DNA from: JASMTM01 sp964441735
GTDB lineage: Bacteria > Thermotogota > Thermotogae > Petrotogales > Kosmotogaceae
Length of the DNA stretch: 64,000 nt
NCBI GenBank assembly: GCA_964441735.1
Contig: CAYTVB010000007.1
Location: 1-64,000 of the forward strand
Direction of reading: 5' to 3'
Positions 34,270-43,699 of this stretch are shown in pieces; position 1 is the stretch's first letter; the number at the start of each line of letters is the position of its first letter. Position numbers and translations under genes: made by a program. Below the pieces are notes generated by a model. The model saw only the letters and a program-made list of their open reading frames with translations. It had not been told where the DNA came from and searched no databases.

Positions 34270-35554
34270 TTATTACCTCTCCCTCAAAATCATGTTCATA
34301 TGCATCAATTATTCTACATCTCATAAAAGTTCCTGGCTCAATTTTCTCATTCAGAAAAACACAACCATCAACTTCAGGTGCAAAATGATAACTTCTGCCT
34401 ATACTTCTATCTCCCCATACTTCATCAACCAAAACATCAAATTCTTCACCAATCTTCAATCGATTTCTTCTTAAAGAGATTTCATCTTGAATTTCCAGTA
34501 GTTTTTCCATATGAGCTTTAGCATTTTTCTCTATCATGGTTATCGGCAGTGTGTATGATTTAGTACCTTCTTCGGGGGAATATACAAAACCACCCAATCG
34601 ATCAAACTCTATACTTTTTATAAATTTCAACGTTTCATTTATTGTATCCAATGTTTCTCCGGGATGACCGAACATGACAGTGGTCCTCAATATACTCTCA
34701 GGAATTTCTGTTCTAATCTTATAAAATAATTGACTGAGTTGTTTTGTTTTTCTGCTCCTTCCCATATATTCCAGTATCTTATTTGAACCACTTTGTATGG
34801 GTACATCAAAATATGGTAAAACTTTCTTTTCCTCGCCAATTGCTTCTATAATATCAAAATCTATGTGATCAGGGTGAAGATATAACACCCTTATCCAAAA
34901 ATTTCCCTGGAGATTTCCCAGCCTCTTTAACAAATTCGACAGGCTTTTTTTACCATATATATCTATTCCATATTGTGTGGTATCCTGTGAAACCAAAATA
35001 ACCTCTTTCGTACCCGTTTCTATTAGTTGTTCGACTTCCTTTTCAATACTTTCAATCGATCTACTTTTCGACACACCTTTAAAAAGAGGTATTGAACAGA
35101 ATGAACACTCCCTATCACAACCATCTCCAATTTTTACGTAGGCATATGGCTTGCTATCAATTCTACAACTGTACTCATAAATGGGATCAGGTTCAGAGCG
35201 ATAAAAATATTAACCGTTATTTATAAGCTCAGCAATCTTTTTTGGAGTCACAACACCTATCAACCCATCAATTTCAGGAATATCATTATAAAGCTCGTTA
35301 TAATAACGTTGCACCAAACAACCGATAGCTACTATTTTTAAATCTCTCTTTTTTTTCAATTGACAAAACCTTAAAATCGTTTCTATGCTTTCTATCTTTG
35401 CTTCTTCTATAAAACCACAGGTATCTATGATAATCAAATCTGCCCTGTCGGTTTCTTGTACTATTTCAAATTCTTGATCTGAAAGAATAGCTTCCAGATT
35501 TTTCATATCAGCTTCATTCTTGGCGCAGCCAACAATCTTCAATCCCACTTTCAT
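34256..35554 (-). pseudogene. rimO: Ribosomal protein S12 methylthiotransferase RimO, interrupted by one in-frame TAA
   Basis: RimO adds a methylthio group to an aspartate of ribosomal protein S12. The frame reads 114 codons, a TAA at 35210-35212, then 317 more codons in the same frame; with the stop ignored the length of 432 is normal for RimO. The N-terminal MTTase domain has its three cluster cysteines C10, C46 and C79. The radical SAM motif CDRECSFC follows the stop at residues 146-153, and a TRAM domain ends the protein. There is no frame change, so a single base substitution explains it. The first restart codon downstream, GTG at 35074, lies after the radical SAM cysteines, so reinitiation would not give an active enzyme. 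A sequencing error, a recent mutation or suppression are all possible. The 5' end overlaps the DUF4416 gene by 4 bases. Confidence 0.88.
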
Positions 35555-36090
35555 CTATAATAATCCCTTCGCTTTTTTAAATATAAATCTCTTATACTAG
35601 TTAGTTCTTCCTTATACTCTCTATCTCTGTAATTTGGATATGTATAGTCAACTTCTTTAAATTCACCATGCACATACATTAACGTTACTTCCGCATAAAT
35701 ACCTCTGCCAATATAAATTCTATTGGCCCAGTGCTTTGTAGAAGCCAATACAAATTGAGCATGCTGAATAAATCCGGGATCAATATTTATTTTTCTGTTA
35801 CTGTCCACCTGAAATTCTAGTTCCATTTTGTTTGTTAGAAGTTTGATTTCAGACAGTTCAGAAGGATGTATTAACCGCTTGAAACTTAGAAGTTTTCCCT
35901 GAAGTTTATTACCCATTTCTTCATTGTAATACAATGTATATTTTTCAAAATCCAGGGTTTTAGAAATATAATCTATTGGCCCAAACCTTTTTTCCATTAC
36001 GGGTTGAATTTCAGTGAATCTATACTCAATGTGTGATGAAAAAACGAATATTACTAGATTAACTAATTCTGCATTGCGTACATCGCCCAT
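35551..36090 (-). CDS. DUF4416 family protein
   Basis: The 179-residue protein matches DUF4416 by length and by the segments RFGPIDYISKTLDFEKYTLYYNEEMG, KINIDPGFIQHAQFVLASTKHW and IYIGRGIYAEVTLMYVHGEF. No activity is known. The ATG at 36090 has GAGGTG upstream; an ATG at 36108 would place that site inside the gene. It is the first gene of the long minus-strand run, with a TATAAT on the minus strand at 36165-36170. Confidence 0.8.
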   Translation of the reverse strand: MGDVRNAELVNLVIFVFSSHIEYRFTEIQPVMEKRFGPIDYISKTLDFEKYTLYYNEEMGNKLQGKLLSFKRLIHPSELSEIKLLTNKMELEFQVDSNRKINIDPGFIQHAQFVLASTKHWANRIYIGRGIYAEVTLMYVHGEFKEVDYTYPNYRDREYKEELTSIRDLYLKKRRDYYR

Positions 36091-36164
36091 ATTTAACACC
36101 TCATACATGTAACATAAATCGAACTAATTATTTTAAACGGGTATATTGTTATTCTTTATTTAAA

Positions 36165-36170
36165 ATTATA
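36165..36170 (-). promoter_or_regulatory. Candidate -10 element for the DUF4416-rimO-recA operon
   Basis: A perfect TATAAT lies on the minus strand 75 bases before the DUF4416 start. No good -35 is seen at 17 bases; the region upstream is AT-rich. Confidence 0.35.
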
Positions 36171-36250
36171 TCATGGTATGGTATACATTTCATTTTAATC
36201 CAGTCAAATCACCAATTCTAACAAGAGTCATCAATAGCCAATTACAAAAA

Positions 36251-36270
36251 ATGTGATATAATTTCACAAA
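36251..36270 (+). promoter_or_regulatory. Rex operator overlapping the rex promoter
   Basis: ATGTGATATAATTTCACAA is a near-perfect inverted repeat (TGTGA, seven bases, TCACA) close to the TTGTGA-N-TCACAA consensus of the redox repressor Rex. The -10 hexamer TATAAT (36257-36262) lies in its centre, so bound Rex would block polymerase. It lies 54 bases before the rex start codon. Confidence 0.8.
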
Positions 36271-36323
36271 GTAAATATTGATTGCACTCAAAAATGAATT
36301 TTTACTTTTTGGAGGTAAAGATA

Positions 36324-36977
36324 TTGTATAAAAAAATACCCAAACCAACTATTAAAAGATTGGCAATTTATTATAGATGCATCGAGAAACTTCTTCAAGA
36401 AAATCAGTTTAATATATCATCAAAAGAACTTGGTGAACATCTTGGGATAAAAGCGAGTCAGGTAAGAAAAGATTTATCTTATTTTGGAGAATTTGGCAAA
36501 AGAGGTGTTGGTTACAATACTTCTCAGCTACTGGACAGCATAGGAGAGATTTTGGGAATAAGAAAAACCTGGAGCGTTGTTATTGTCGGAGCTGGTAATT
36601 TAGGGAGAGCTATTTGTAATTTCGAAGCACTTAAGGAAAGTGGCTTTATTATTAAAAGTGTTTTTGACAAGGACAAAAATAAAATTGGAAAAGAGTTAGA
36701 TAATGGACTTATCATAAAAGACATCGATGAATTGAATGATTATGCAATTGATAATAAAATTGACGTTGGAGTTATCACTGTGCCTGCTAATAGTGCACAA
36801 GATATCGCAAATAAACTGGTAAACTTAAAAATTAAGGGAATAATAAACTTTGCCCCGGCAAAGTTGAAAGTACCTGAACAAATTAAAATCGAGGACCTTG
36901 ATATTTCTGTTTATTTTAGATCACTATCATTTCAAATTAGTATGCAGCAAAGAACTTCAAAAAAAGAACAGGAGTAA
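36324..36977 (+). CDS. rex: Redox-sensing transcriptional repressor Rex
   Basis: The 217-residue repressor senses the NADH/NAD ratio. The N-terminal winged helix reads IPKPTIKRLAIYYR then SSKELGEHLGIKASQVRKDLSYFGEFGKRGVGYN. The Rossmann domain has VVIVGAGNLGRAI and ends in a swapped helix. The TTG at 36324 has GGAGGT (36311-36316) upstream; the longer frame from 36282 is not needed. The Rex-like box over its own promoter indicates autoregulation. udk follows with a gap of 4 bases. Confidence 0.95.
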   Translation: MYKKIPKPTIKRLAIYYRCIEKLLQENQFNISSKELGEHLGIKASQVRKDLSYFGEFGKRGVGYNTSQLLDSIGEILGIRKTWSVVIVGAGNLGRAICNFEALKESGFIIKSVFDKDKNKIGKELDNGLIIKDIDELNDYAIDNKIDVGVITVPANSAQDIANKLVNLKIKGIINFAPAKLKVPEQIKIEDLDISVYFRSLSFQISMQQRTSKKEQE

Positions 36978-36981
36978 CATT

Positions 36982-37584
36982 ATGCTGGTAGCAATTGTAG
37001 GTGGAAGTGGAGCTGGAAAGACATCAGTGGCACAAAAAATCAAATTCAATTTCGAAAACAGAGTTGGAATCCTTTCTATGGACGATTATTATAAGAATCT
37101 TGAACCTGGCATTGATCCCAGAGATGTTAATTTTGACAATCCCAATGCCTTTGATTTTGATTTATTTACCAAACATATCGAAGATTTAAAAATGCAAAAA
37201 GAAATTAAGGTCCCAGTTTACAATATGGTTACATATCGACGGGAACAGGGCGTTTATAATACTTTTGAGCCTACTCCACTAATACTTGTTGAAGGAATAC
37301 TGGTGCTCTACAGCGAAAAACTCAGAGAACTTTTTGATTTTTCTGTTTATATCGATGCTCCTGCCGATGAACGCTTGATAAGACGCATCGAGCGTGATAC
37401 TAAAGAAAGAGGACGTTCTCTTGAAAGTATAATTAAGCAATATAGGCGTTTTGTTGCTCCAGCTTTTAAAAGTTTCATAGAACCACAAAAATATTATTGT
37501 GATATAGTTTTACCAGAAGGTGTTCAAAACATCGTTGGTTTGGGAGTAATTATTAACGCTATTGAAAACATGATAAAGTACTGA
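36982..37584 (+). CDS. udk: Uridine kinase
   Basis: The 200-residue kinase phosphorylates uridine and cytidine for salvage. It begins with the P-loop GGSGAGKTS, followed by SMDDYYKNL, the substrate region PNAFDFDLF, VPVYNMVTYRR, and the lid RRIERDTKERGRS. Start ATG at 36982 follows AGGAGT; the open frame extends 28 codons further into rex. As part of a rex-led operon, its level may follow the redox state. Confidence 0.92.
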   Translation: MLVAIVGGSGAGKTSVAQKIKFNFENRVGILSMDDYYKNLEPGIDPRDVNFDNPNAFDFDLFTKHIEDLKMQKEIKVPVYNMVTYRREQGVYNTFEPTPLILVEGILVLYSEKLRELFDFSVYIDAPADERLIRRIERDTKERGRSLESIIKQYRRFVAPAFKSFIEPQKYYCDIVLPEGVQNIVGLGVIINAIENMIKY

Positions 37585-37607
37585 TGAGTGAACCAGGAGG
37601 TGGAGCA

Positions 37608-39920
37608 GTGAAAAAGCATACGCTATTGTTAATAGTTTTTCTTACACTAATAATAATAGCCTTCCCGGTAAACAAACAAACTATCCTAAACGATTTTAAT
37701 GAGTATATAAATGATTATAAAAAAGAAAAATCATCCCTGGAAGAAGTCATCCAGTTGAAAACTGATTTAGAAAACCTCGCTCTATACAGGCTCTATAAAA
37801 TTCAAATGGTTGGTAGTGTTGAAAAAAGGGAAAGTTCAACAACTATGGCCGAGTTGCTATCTTCTCACATGGATTCACTGCCCCAGGATTATTTTTCTGA
37901 TTATAATAACAGAATAGCTTATTCTGCTTTCCTTGCATGGGTACTTTCTGAAATCTCTTACTCTGATTTTCAACTTGGAACAATAAATGAAATGCCAGCA
38001 TATGCAAATAGTTTTTCTAATTATGTAAATTTAGCACAAAATCGGGCCACTAAAGTATATAAAGCATGGATTTTATATTCTTTGGGCCTCATCAGCGAAA
38101 AACCTATTGGTTACCCTGATAGCTTAGACAAAACAGATTCATTCGATCAATGGAATATTAGTGTAACTGAAATTGATAAAGGATCAGCTGAAGATGTTAT
38201 TGGATTTACAGGAGAAACACTTATTCAAGAATTAAATCGGGTAATAAACAATCTCTCCGAAAATGCTTATAATGCATCATCAATTTTTGTTGAAACGGTA
38301 CTGGAAAGAGTCAAAATAGTAGCAAATAATGTTCCGGATAATATTCGTGAAAAGGCAAGTAAGTTATTTGAATACTGGATTTATCGTTCCTTTTCTTTAG
38401 TAAATGAAGCTCCTGCTTATCCAGAACAATTATCAGTCAATGAACTAAATATTTCTGGCTTTGAAAATCCTTTTAATGATACCCAAATATCTTTTGGGGA
38501 AGTCACTGACTTTTTAGACAACAATCCAGATGTAAAAACGCAGATAATTACTAATTTAAGGGTTCAAAAGATGATGATCCAGAGAGAAGACTTTACGCCA
38601 ACAAAACTAATTGAGAACGATGTTGAAAACGAAGTAAATAAAATTAAATCCACAATTGCAATCCAGATGGGTAACACAAAGGATGAACTGTCTAAAATCC
38701 TGATTGATTCAAGAGAAAACGAACTTAGTCTTCACTGGCTTAGATTTATTGGATATATAATATTTGCAATCCTTTCTATCAGTTATTTAAAAATACTGAA
38801 GAAATATTTCGTTCCCGTGATTATCACTGCAGAAATAGTTTACGTAGTTTTCTTTGCGAACCTTATAACAAATGTTGTGAATATTTCTGTATATTCTTCC
38901 TTTGTTCTTCCGTTACTGATCTTTACTGCAATAATATATATTTCAAAATTATTGACACGAAGAAAAGAAAAAACCATACTTGACTTTTTAGCGTTAACGC
39001 TGGTAATTCTAATTATGATTATCCCTTTCATGAAACTTTACAACAATCTTCCAGAAATAGCATTAGACGAACACCCTGAGTTTCATGAGTCTGTTTATTA
39101 CGGCACTCTAAAATATGATCTTTTTGATTCAGATAATGCATTACTAAACAGAGAAATAGACAATCTAACATCACTGATTTCTAGCGAATTTACAGAACTC
39201 AGAAGGGCTTTTGGAGTATTACTGGGCAATACATTTAATAGCCTGGTTCAAAAGAGTGGTTCAGAAATCACGGTCAGTAACAACAGGATGAGAGTATTAA
39301 TACCTTCGTATAGTGAGTTCTTTTCGATTGAAAATCACAACGAATACATAAAGCAATTCGATGATCTTCAAAAAAGAATAAAGCAATTCTCCAGAACAAG
39401 TATGAGAAACTATAAAAACTACTTGAATTTAATTGAGCAAATAATAAATCAATCAGAAGTTATTGTAAAATATGCAAGCAGTCCTCTAAAGAACGATTTT
39501 GAAAACTATTTGTCTAACAAACTCGGTGAAAGCCCTAAATTTGAAGAATCACTTGCAACCATAAATAGTTCCCTGAAAAAAGAATTTGAAACTAAACCTG
39601 AATCGGGAATTGTAAAAACATATTCTTCTGTTGGATTTCAAGGTATCTTGATTGGTATTATGTTACTGGGACCATTTGCTGCACTGTTTAAAAAGCCGTT
39701 GTTCATAATTTTGATTTCTGTAATTCTGATCATTGCACTGATCGTTTATTTATCAAACGCAGAAGTATTGAATATCTTTGTTCATGCGAATGCACCTGTA
39801 TTAGAAACAGAAACAAACTCAAATATTAGTGTTTTGTTTTTGATCCTTTATAGCTGTATAATAGTTGTGTCACTAATTTATGCATTTACACTCTATAAGA
39901 AAGGGAGGGAATTAACGTGA
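37608..39920 (+). CDS. Large membrane protein of unknown function with internal repeats, upstream of the BMP transporter
   Basis: The 770-residue protein has an N-terminal signal or anchor, a long outside helical region (residues about 25-370), four to five membrane segments (about 375-480), a second outside region with coiled-coil tendency (about 490-680), and three more membrane segments at the end. Two copies of a motif, KVYKAWILYSLGLISEKPIGYP near residue 148 and KLFEYWIYRSFSLVNEAPAYP near 250, suggest tandem repeats of about 100 residues. I do not recognise the family. Start GTG at 37608 follows AGGAGGTGG. Its end overlaps the binding-protein gene by 4 bases, so it is probably made together with the transporter. 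Confidence 0.7.
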   Translation: MKKHTLLLIVFLTLIIIAFPVNKQTILNDFNEYINDYKKEKSSLEEVIQLKTDLENLALYRLYKIQMVGSVEKRESSTTMAELLSSHMDSLPQDYFSDYNNRIAYSAFLAWVLSEISYSDFQLGTINEMPAYANSFSNYVNLAQNRATKVYKAWILYSLGLISEKPIGYPDSLDKTDSFDQWNISVTEIDKGSAEDVIGFTGETLIQELNRVINNLSENAYNASSIFVETVLERVKIVANNVPDNIREKASKLFEYWIYRSFSLVNEAPAYPEQLSVNELNISGFENPFNDTQISFGEVTDFLDNNPDVKTQIITNLRVQKMMIQREDFTPTKLIENDVENEVNKIKSTIAIQMGNTKDELSKILIDSRENELSLHWLRFIGYIIFAILSISYLKILKKYFVPVIITAEIVYVVFFANLITNVVNISVYSSFVLPLLIFTAIIYISKLLTRRKEKTILDFLALTLVILIMIIPFMKLYNNLPEIALDEHPEFHESVYYGTLKYDLFDSDNALLNREIDNLTSLISSEFTELRRAFGVLLGNTFNSLVQKSGSEITVSNNRMRVLIPSYSEFFSIENHNEYIKQFDDLQKRIKQFSRTSMRNYKNYLNLIEQIINQSEVIVKYASSPLKNDFENYLSNKLGESPKFEESLATINSSLKKEFETKPESGIVKTYSSVGFQGILIGIMLLGPFAALFKKPLFIILISVILIIALIVYLSNAEVLNIFVHANAPVLETETNSNISVLFLILYSCIIVVSLIYAFTLYKKGRELT

Positions 39921-40939
39921 AAAAGCTTTTCTTTGTATTAGCTCTTTTGTTAATATTCACGCTACCAGCTTTTGCTGCTATGAAAGTCATCATGGTTACA
40001 GACGTAGGAGGTCTCGGTGATAAATCCTTTAACGATGGAACATGGGAAGGTATTCAAAGAGCAGCAGATTTTCTTGGACTTGAAACTGAAGTAGTTCAAT
40101 CACATGAAATGTCTGACTATATTCCGAATCTTTCAAACGCTGCTGAAGAGGCCGATATTGTTTTTGGTGTTGGATTTATGATGCAGGACCAGCTCGCTAA
40201 AGTAGCCCGCCAATACCCCGGTACTTACTTCGTAGGAATTGACATCTCTTATGAAGAGACAATAGAAAACGTAGCAACCTATATCTTTAAGGAACAGCAG
40301 GGGGCATTTCTTGTTGGTTATCTTGTTTCAGGTATGACCGAAACAAAAAAAGTTGGTTTTGTTGGTGGCATTCCAATACCACCAGTAGAAAGATTTAGAT
40401 ACGGATACGAAGCAGGTATTAGAGTTTATGAGGTAATTAAAGGAAAAACGATTGACCTCGTAAAGGGTTACACCAATGACTTCAACGATCCAAAAAAAGG
40501 AAAAGACCTTGCACTTTCTCAGTTCGCTGCTGGTGCTGACATAGTATTCCATGCATCTGGAGCCTGTGGTAATGGCGTTATCGAAGCTGCTGCTGAAATG
40601 GGTGAAGGTTATTTTGCTGTTGGAGTAGACTCAAATCAGGATTACATGGCACCCGGATATGTTTTAACAAGTTCTCTGAAAAGAGTGGATAACGCTGCTT
40701 ATCAGGCAGTTCTTTCAATTGCACTTGGAACCTTTGAGCCAGGCACACATATACTCGGTATCAAAGATGATGGTGTAGGCATTACAGAAATGGAATACAC
40801 AAAACATCTTGTGCCAACAGAATTACTCAATGAACTTGACCATTTGAAACAGTTAATCAAAGAAGATAAATTAGTAGTACCTGAAACTCAGGATAAACTT
40901 GATGAATTTGTCGTTCCCGATATCGAGTTTCCCTGGTAA
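39917..40939 (+). CDS. BMP family (PnrA-like) substrate-binding protein of a nucleoside ABC transporter
   Basis: The 340-residue secreted protein has a signal peptide (LFFVLALLLIFTLPAFA, cut before AMKV) without a lipobox cysteine. The BMP signature is DVGGLGDKSFNDGTWEGIQRA, then YPGTYFVGIDISYEE and VFHASGACGNGVIEAA. Family members bind purine or pyrimidine nucleosides. The GTG start overlaps the previous stop. It is followed by two hairpin terminators and then the ATPase and permease genes, which fits higher expression of the binding protein. Confidence 0.92.
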   Translation: MKKLFFVLALLLIFTLPAFAAMKVIMVTDVGGLGDKSFNDGTWEGIQRAADFLGLETEVVQSHEMSDYIPNLSNAAEEADIVFGVGFMMQDQLAKVARQYPGTYFVGIDISYEETIENVATYIFKEQQGAFLVGYLVSGMTETKKVGFVGGIPIPPVERFRYGYEAGIRVYEVIKGKTIDLVKGYTNDFNDPKKGKDLALSQFAAGADIVFHASGACGNGVIEAAAEMGEGYFAVGVDSNQDYMAPGYVLTSSLKRVDNAAYQAVLSIALGTFEPGTHILGIKDDGVGITEMEYTKHLVPTELLNELDHLKQLIKEDKLVVPETQDKLDEFVVPDIEFPW

Positions 40940-40950
40940 TAATTAGAATT

Positions 40951-40984
40951 AAAGGGCGCCCAAAGGGCGCTCTTTACTCTTTTC
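40951..40984 (+). terminator. First terminator after the binding-protein gene
   Basis: AAAGGGCGCCC, a loop AAA and GGGCGCTCTTT form an 11-bp stem with one G-T pair, followed by ACTCTTTTC. It begins 11 bases after the stop codon. Confidence 0.85.
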
Positions 40985-40998
40985 TAATGATACTAAAG

Positions 40999-41025
40999 AT
41001 CGGGAGATTTTTCTCCCGATTTTTG
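40999..41025 (+). terminator. Second terminator between the binding-protein and ATPase genes
   Basis: ATCGGGAGA, TTTT, TCTCCCGAT form a perfect 9-bp stem followed by TTTT. It lies 30 bases before the ATPase start. Confidence 0.88.
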
Positions 41026-41055
41026 GTAACATTAGATCCAGTGGAGGTGTGTTGA

Positions 41056-42654
41056 GTGAGCAAAGAAACTATAGCAGAAAATCAAATAAGTAGACAATCT
41101 CAATATGCCGTTGAAATGAAGGGCATAGTAAAGCGTTTTCCATCTGTAGTTGCAAATGATCATGTTGATTTCAATGTAAAAAAAGGAGAAATCCATGCTC
41201 TTGTCGGAGAAAACGGAGCCGGGAAAACCACATTGATGAATCAACTTTATGGATTGTATTCTCCTGACGAAGGTTCAATTTTCATAAATGGAGAAAAGGT
41301 TTCTTTCAGGGGACCAAAAGATGCCATTGAAAAGGGAATAGGTATGGTCCATCAACATTTCATGCTTGTAGACAACCAGTCAGTAGCTGAAAATGTGGTT
41401 TTGGGTTCAGAACCCAAAAACCTTTCTTTGTTCTTCAACAGAACGAAGGCAAGATCAATCGTTAAAGAACTTTCAAAAAAATATAAACTCCTGGTTGATG
41501 TTGATGTTAATATAGAAGATATTTCAGTTGGAATGCAACAAAGAGTAGAGATACTTAAAATATTATATAGAGGGGCAGATATTCTAATTTTCGATGAACC
41601 TACGGCGGTTTTAACTCCACAGGAAACAGATGAACTTTTTGAGGTTTTAAGACTCTTGCAAAAACAGGGTAAAACAATAATTTTTATAACACACAAGCTT
41701 AATGAAGTTATGGCAATAACACAAAGAGTTACAGTCATGAGGCTTGGAAAAGTAACCGGTAGAGTGAACACAGAAGAAACAAATCCCAAAGAACTTGCTG
41801 AAATGATGGTTGGCAGAGAAGTTCTTCTAAGAGTAGAAAAAGAACCTGCTAAGCCCGGTAAGAAGGTATTAGAAATAGATAAATTAAAGGTAAGAGATAA
41901 TAGAAATTTACCCACAGTTAAAGGGTTATCGTTTCATGTAAAAAGCGGCGAAATACTGGGTGTAGCAGGTGTGGCAGGTAATGGTCAATCTGAACTGGTA
42001 GAGGCAATAACAGGGTTAAGAAAAGCAGAAGAGGGAAAAATAACACTTTTGGATGAAGATCTTACAGATTCTTCACCCTTAGAGGTCCGTTTAAAGGGAT
42101 TAAATCATATCCCTGAAGACCGCTTGAGGCGGGGACTTATTACTGATTACCCGGTTTTTTACAATATGATTTTGGGTAAACACGAGAGTAAACCATTTTC
42201 TGAAGAAGGGTTTCTTAATCATGAAGCAATCAAGGATTATGCAAAAAGCTTGACTGAAAAATTTGATGTAAGACCCAACAATCCTGAAATACTTGCAGGA
42301 ACGCTTTCAGGCGGTAACCAGCAAAAGGTTATCGTGGCAAGAGAACTGGATAATCAACCCAGAAAACCAAAAATAGCAGTAATATCTCAACCAACAAGAG
42401 GGCTTGATATAGGAGCGATAGAATTCATTCATAAAACAATTATTTCAATGAGAGATGCAGACATAGGAATTTTATTGGTTTCAATGGAATTAGATGAAAT
42501 TTTCTCACTCTCAGATAGAATAATAGTAATGTACGAAGGAGAGATTATGGGTGAAGTATCTCCAGATGAAATCAGCAGGGAAGAAATTGGTTTGATGATG
42601 GCAGGTCATAAAAAGACTGAAGTTCTACCTGAAAGTGGTGATGACAATGAATAA
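41056..42654 (+). CDS. ABC transporter ATP-binding protein, nucleoside/BMP type (two ATPase modules)
   Basis: The 532-residue protein has two ATPase halves in tandem. The first has VGENGAGKTT (Walker A), the signature ISVGMQQRVEIL and ILIFDEPTAVLTP (Walker B). The second has GVAGVAGNGQSEL, a degenerate P-loop typical of this class, and LSGGNQQKVIVAREL. Such tandem ATPases drive BMP-type nucleoside importers together with two different permeases, as found downstream. Start GTG follows GGAGGTG. Expression probably depends on readthrough of two terminators. Confidence 0.93.
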   Translation: MSKETIAENQISRQSQYAVEMKGIVKRFPSVVANDHVDFNVKKGEIHALVGENGAGKTTLMNQLYGLYSPDEGSIFINGEKVSFRGPKDAIEKGIGMVHQHFMLVDNQSVAENVVLGSEPKNLSLFFNRTKARSIVKELSKKYKLLVDVDVNIEDISVGMQQRVEILKILYRGADILIFDEPTAVLTPQETDELFEVLRLLQKQGKTIIFITHKLNEVMAITQRVTVMRLGKVTGRVNTEETNPKELAEMMVGREVLLRVEKEPAKPGKKVLEIDKLKVRDNRNLPTVKGLSFHVKSGEILGVAGVAGNGQSELVEAITGLRKAEEGKITLLDEDLTDSSPLEVRLKGLNHIPEDRLRRGLITDYPVFYNMILGKHESKPFSEEGFLNHEAIKDYAKSLTEKFDVRPNNPEILAGTLSGGNQQKVIVARELDNQPRKPKIAVISQPTRGLDIGAIEFIHKTIISMRDADIGILLVSMELDEIFSLSDRIIVMYEGEIMGEVSPDEISREEIGLMMAGHKKTEVLPESGDDNE

Positions 42655-43699
42655 GAATAAACTTTACCCTTTTCTTGTACCTGCAGTATCAGTGTTGATA
42701 GCTCTTGCTATAGCGTCCATTGTAATTATACTAATCGGGAAAAACCCTATATATGCCTACAGAGTAATGATAGTTGGTGCATTTGGGGGAGCAGAACAAC
42801 TTGCAAATACAATCGTAAAAATGACACCATTGGTCTTAACAGGCCTTGCAGTAGGATTTGGCTTTAGAGCTGGTATTTTCAATATTGGTGCTGAAGGTCA
42901 GATGGCAATGGGAGCATTGGTCGGAGCCATGGTGGCCATGAATATTGGTTTCCTGCCTCCATATCTCGCGATTCCACTTGCTCTCATTTTTGGAATGCTG
43001 GCAGGCGCAATCTGGGCATCAATAGCGGGATTTCTAAAAGCGTTTACAGGAGCCCATGAGGTTATTTCAACAATTATGTTGAATTGGATAGCTGCAAACA
43101 TTGCTATTTTCATGGTTTCTGGACCCCTTGCTATAGGTTCGGGAACTCCAAAAAGTCATGACATTTCTGAATCATCAAAATTGCCAATAATTCTAAAGGT
43201 GAAGGCCACAGAAATGAGTATAGCAGTGTTTATTGCTATAATGGTGGCCATTGTAATGTATATACTTCTTGAAAAAACAACCTTGGGATATGAATTAAAG
43301 GGAGTAGGTTTTAATCCTTATGCTGCTGAATATGGCGGAATAAGCATAAAGAAAAGCATTATTTTAACCATGGCCATTAGTGGAGCTCTGGCTGGTATGG
43401 CAGGAATAATAGATATCCTGGGTGTTCCTCCAAGTAGATTTGTGGGTGAATTAACTGGAGGACGTGGCTTTGACGGCATCACAATTGCCCTTATAGGTAG
43501 AAACCACCCAATTGGAATAATTTTTGCAGCTTTGCTTATAGCCTCCCTCAGAACGGGTTCAAATGCTATGCAAATAACAGCTCAGATACCCAATGATATT
43601 GTTTTAATTATCCAGGGAATAGTTATCTTCCTGGTTGCTGCAGAAAGAATAGTTTCAACACTATTAGGTTATCAAAAAAAGAGGAGGGAGGTCGCATGA
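42647..43699 (+). CDS. ABC transporter permease, nucleoside/BMP type, first subunit
   Basis: The 350-residue integral membrane protein has about 8 to 10 hydrophobic segments. The family motif FGFRAGIFNIGAEGQMAMGALVGA is present, and ISGALAGMAGIIDILG and GRGFDGITIALIGRNHPIGI near the end. The ATG at 42647 has GTGGTG upstream and overlaps the ATPase stop. It forms the pore with the next gene product. Confidence 0.9.
   Translation: MNKNKLYPFLVPAVSVLIALAIASIVIILIGKNPIYAYRVMIVGAFGGAEQLANTIVKMTPLVLTGLAVGFGFRAGIFNIGAEGQMAMGALVGAMVAMNIGFLPPYLAIPLALIFGMLAGAIWASIAGFLKAFTGAHEVISTIMLNWIAANIAIFMVSGPLAIGSGTPKSHDISESSKLPIILKVKATEMSIAVFIAIMVAIVMYILLEKTTLGYELKGVGFNPYAAEYGGISIKKSIILTMAISGALAGMAGIIDILGVPPSRFVGELTGGRGFDGITIALIGRNHPIGIIFAALLIASLRTGSNAMQITAQIPNDIVLIIQGIVIFLVAAERIVSTLLGYQKKRREVA

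Noticed and set aside
35075..35209. Frameshift or programmed frameshift in rimO
   Set aside because: Both parts are in the same frame when checked codon by codon, so only a stop codon is involved.
41352..41915. 187-residue minus-strand frame inside the ABC ATPase gene
   Set aside because: It mirrors a strongly conserved ATPase and has a low-complexity Ser/Thr/Leu composition.
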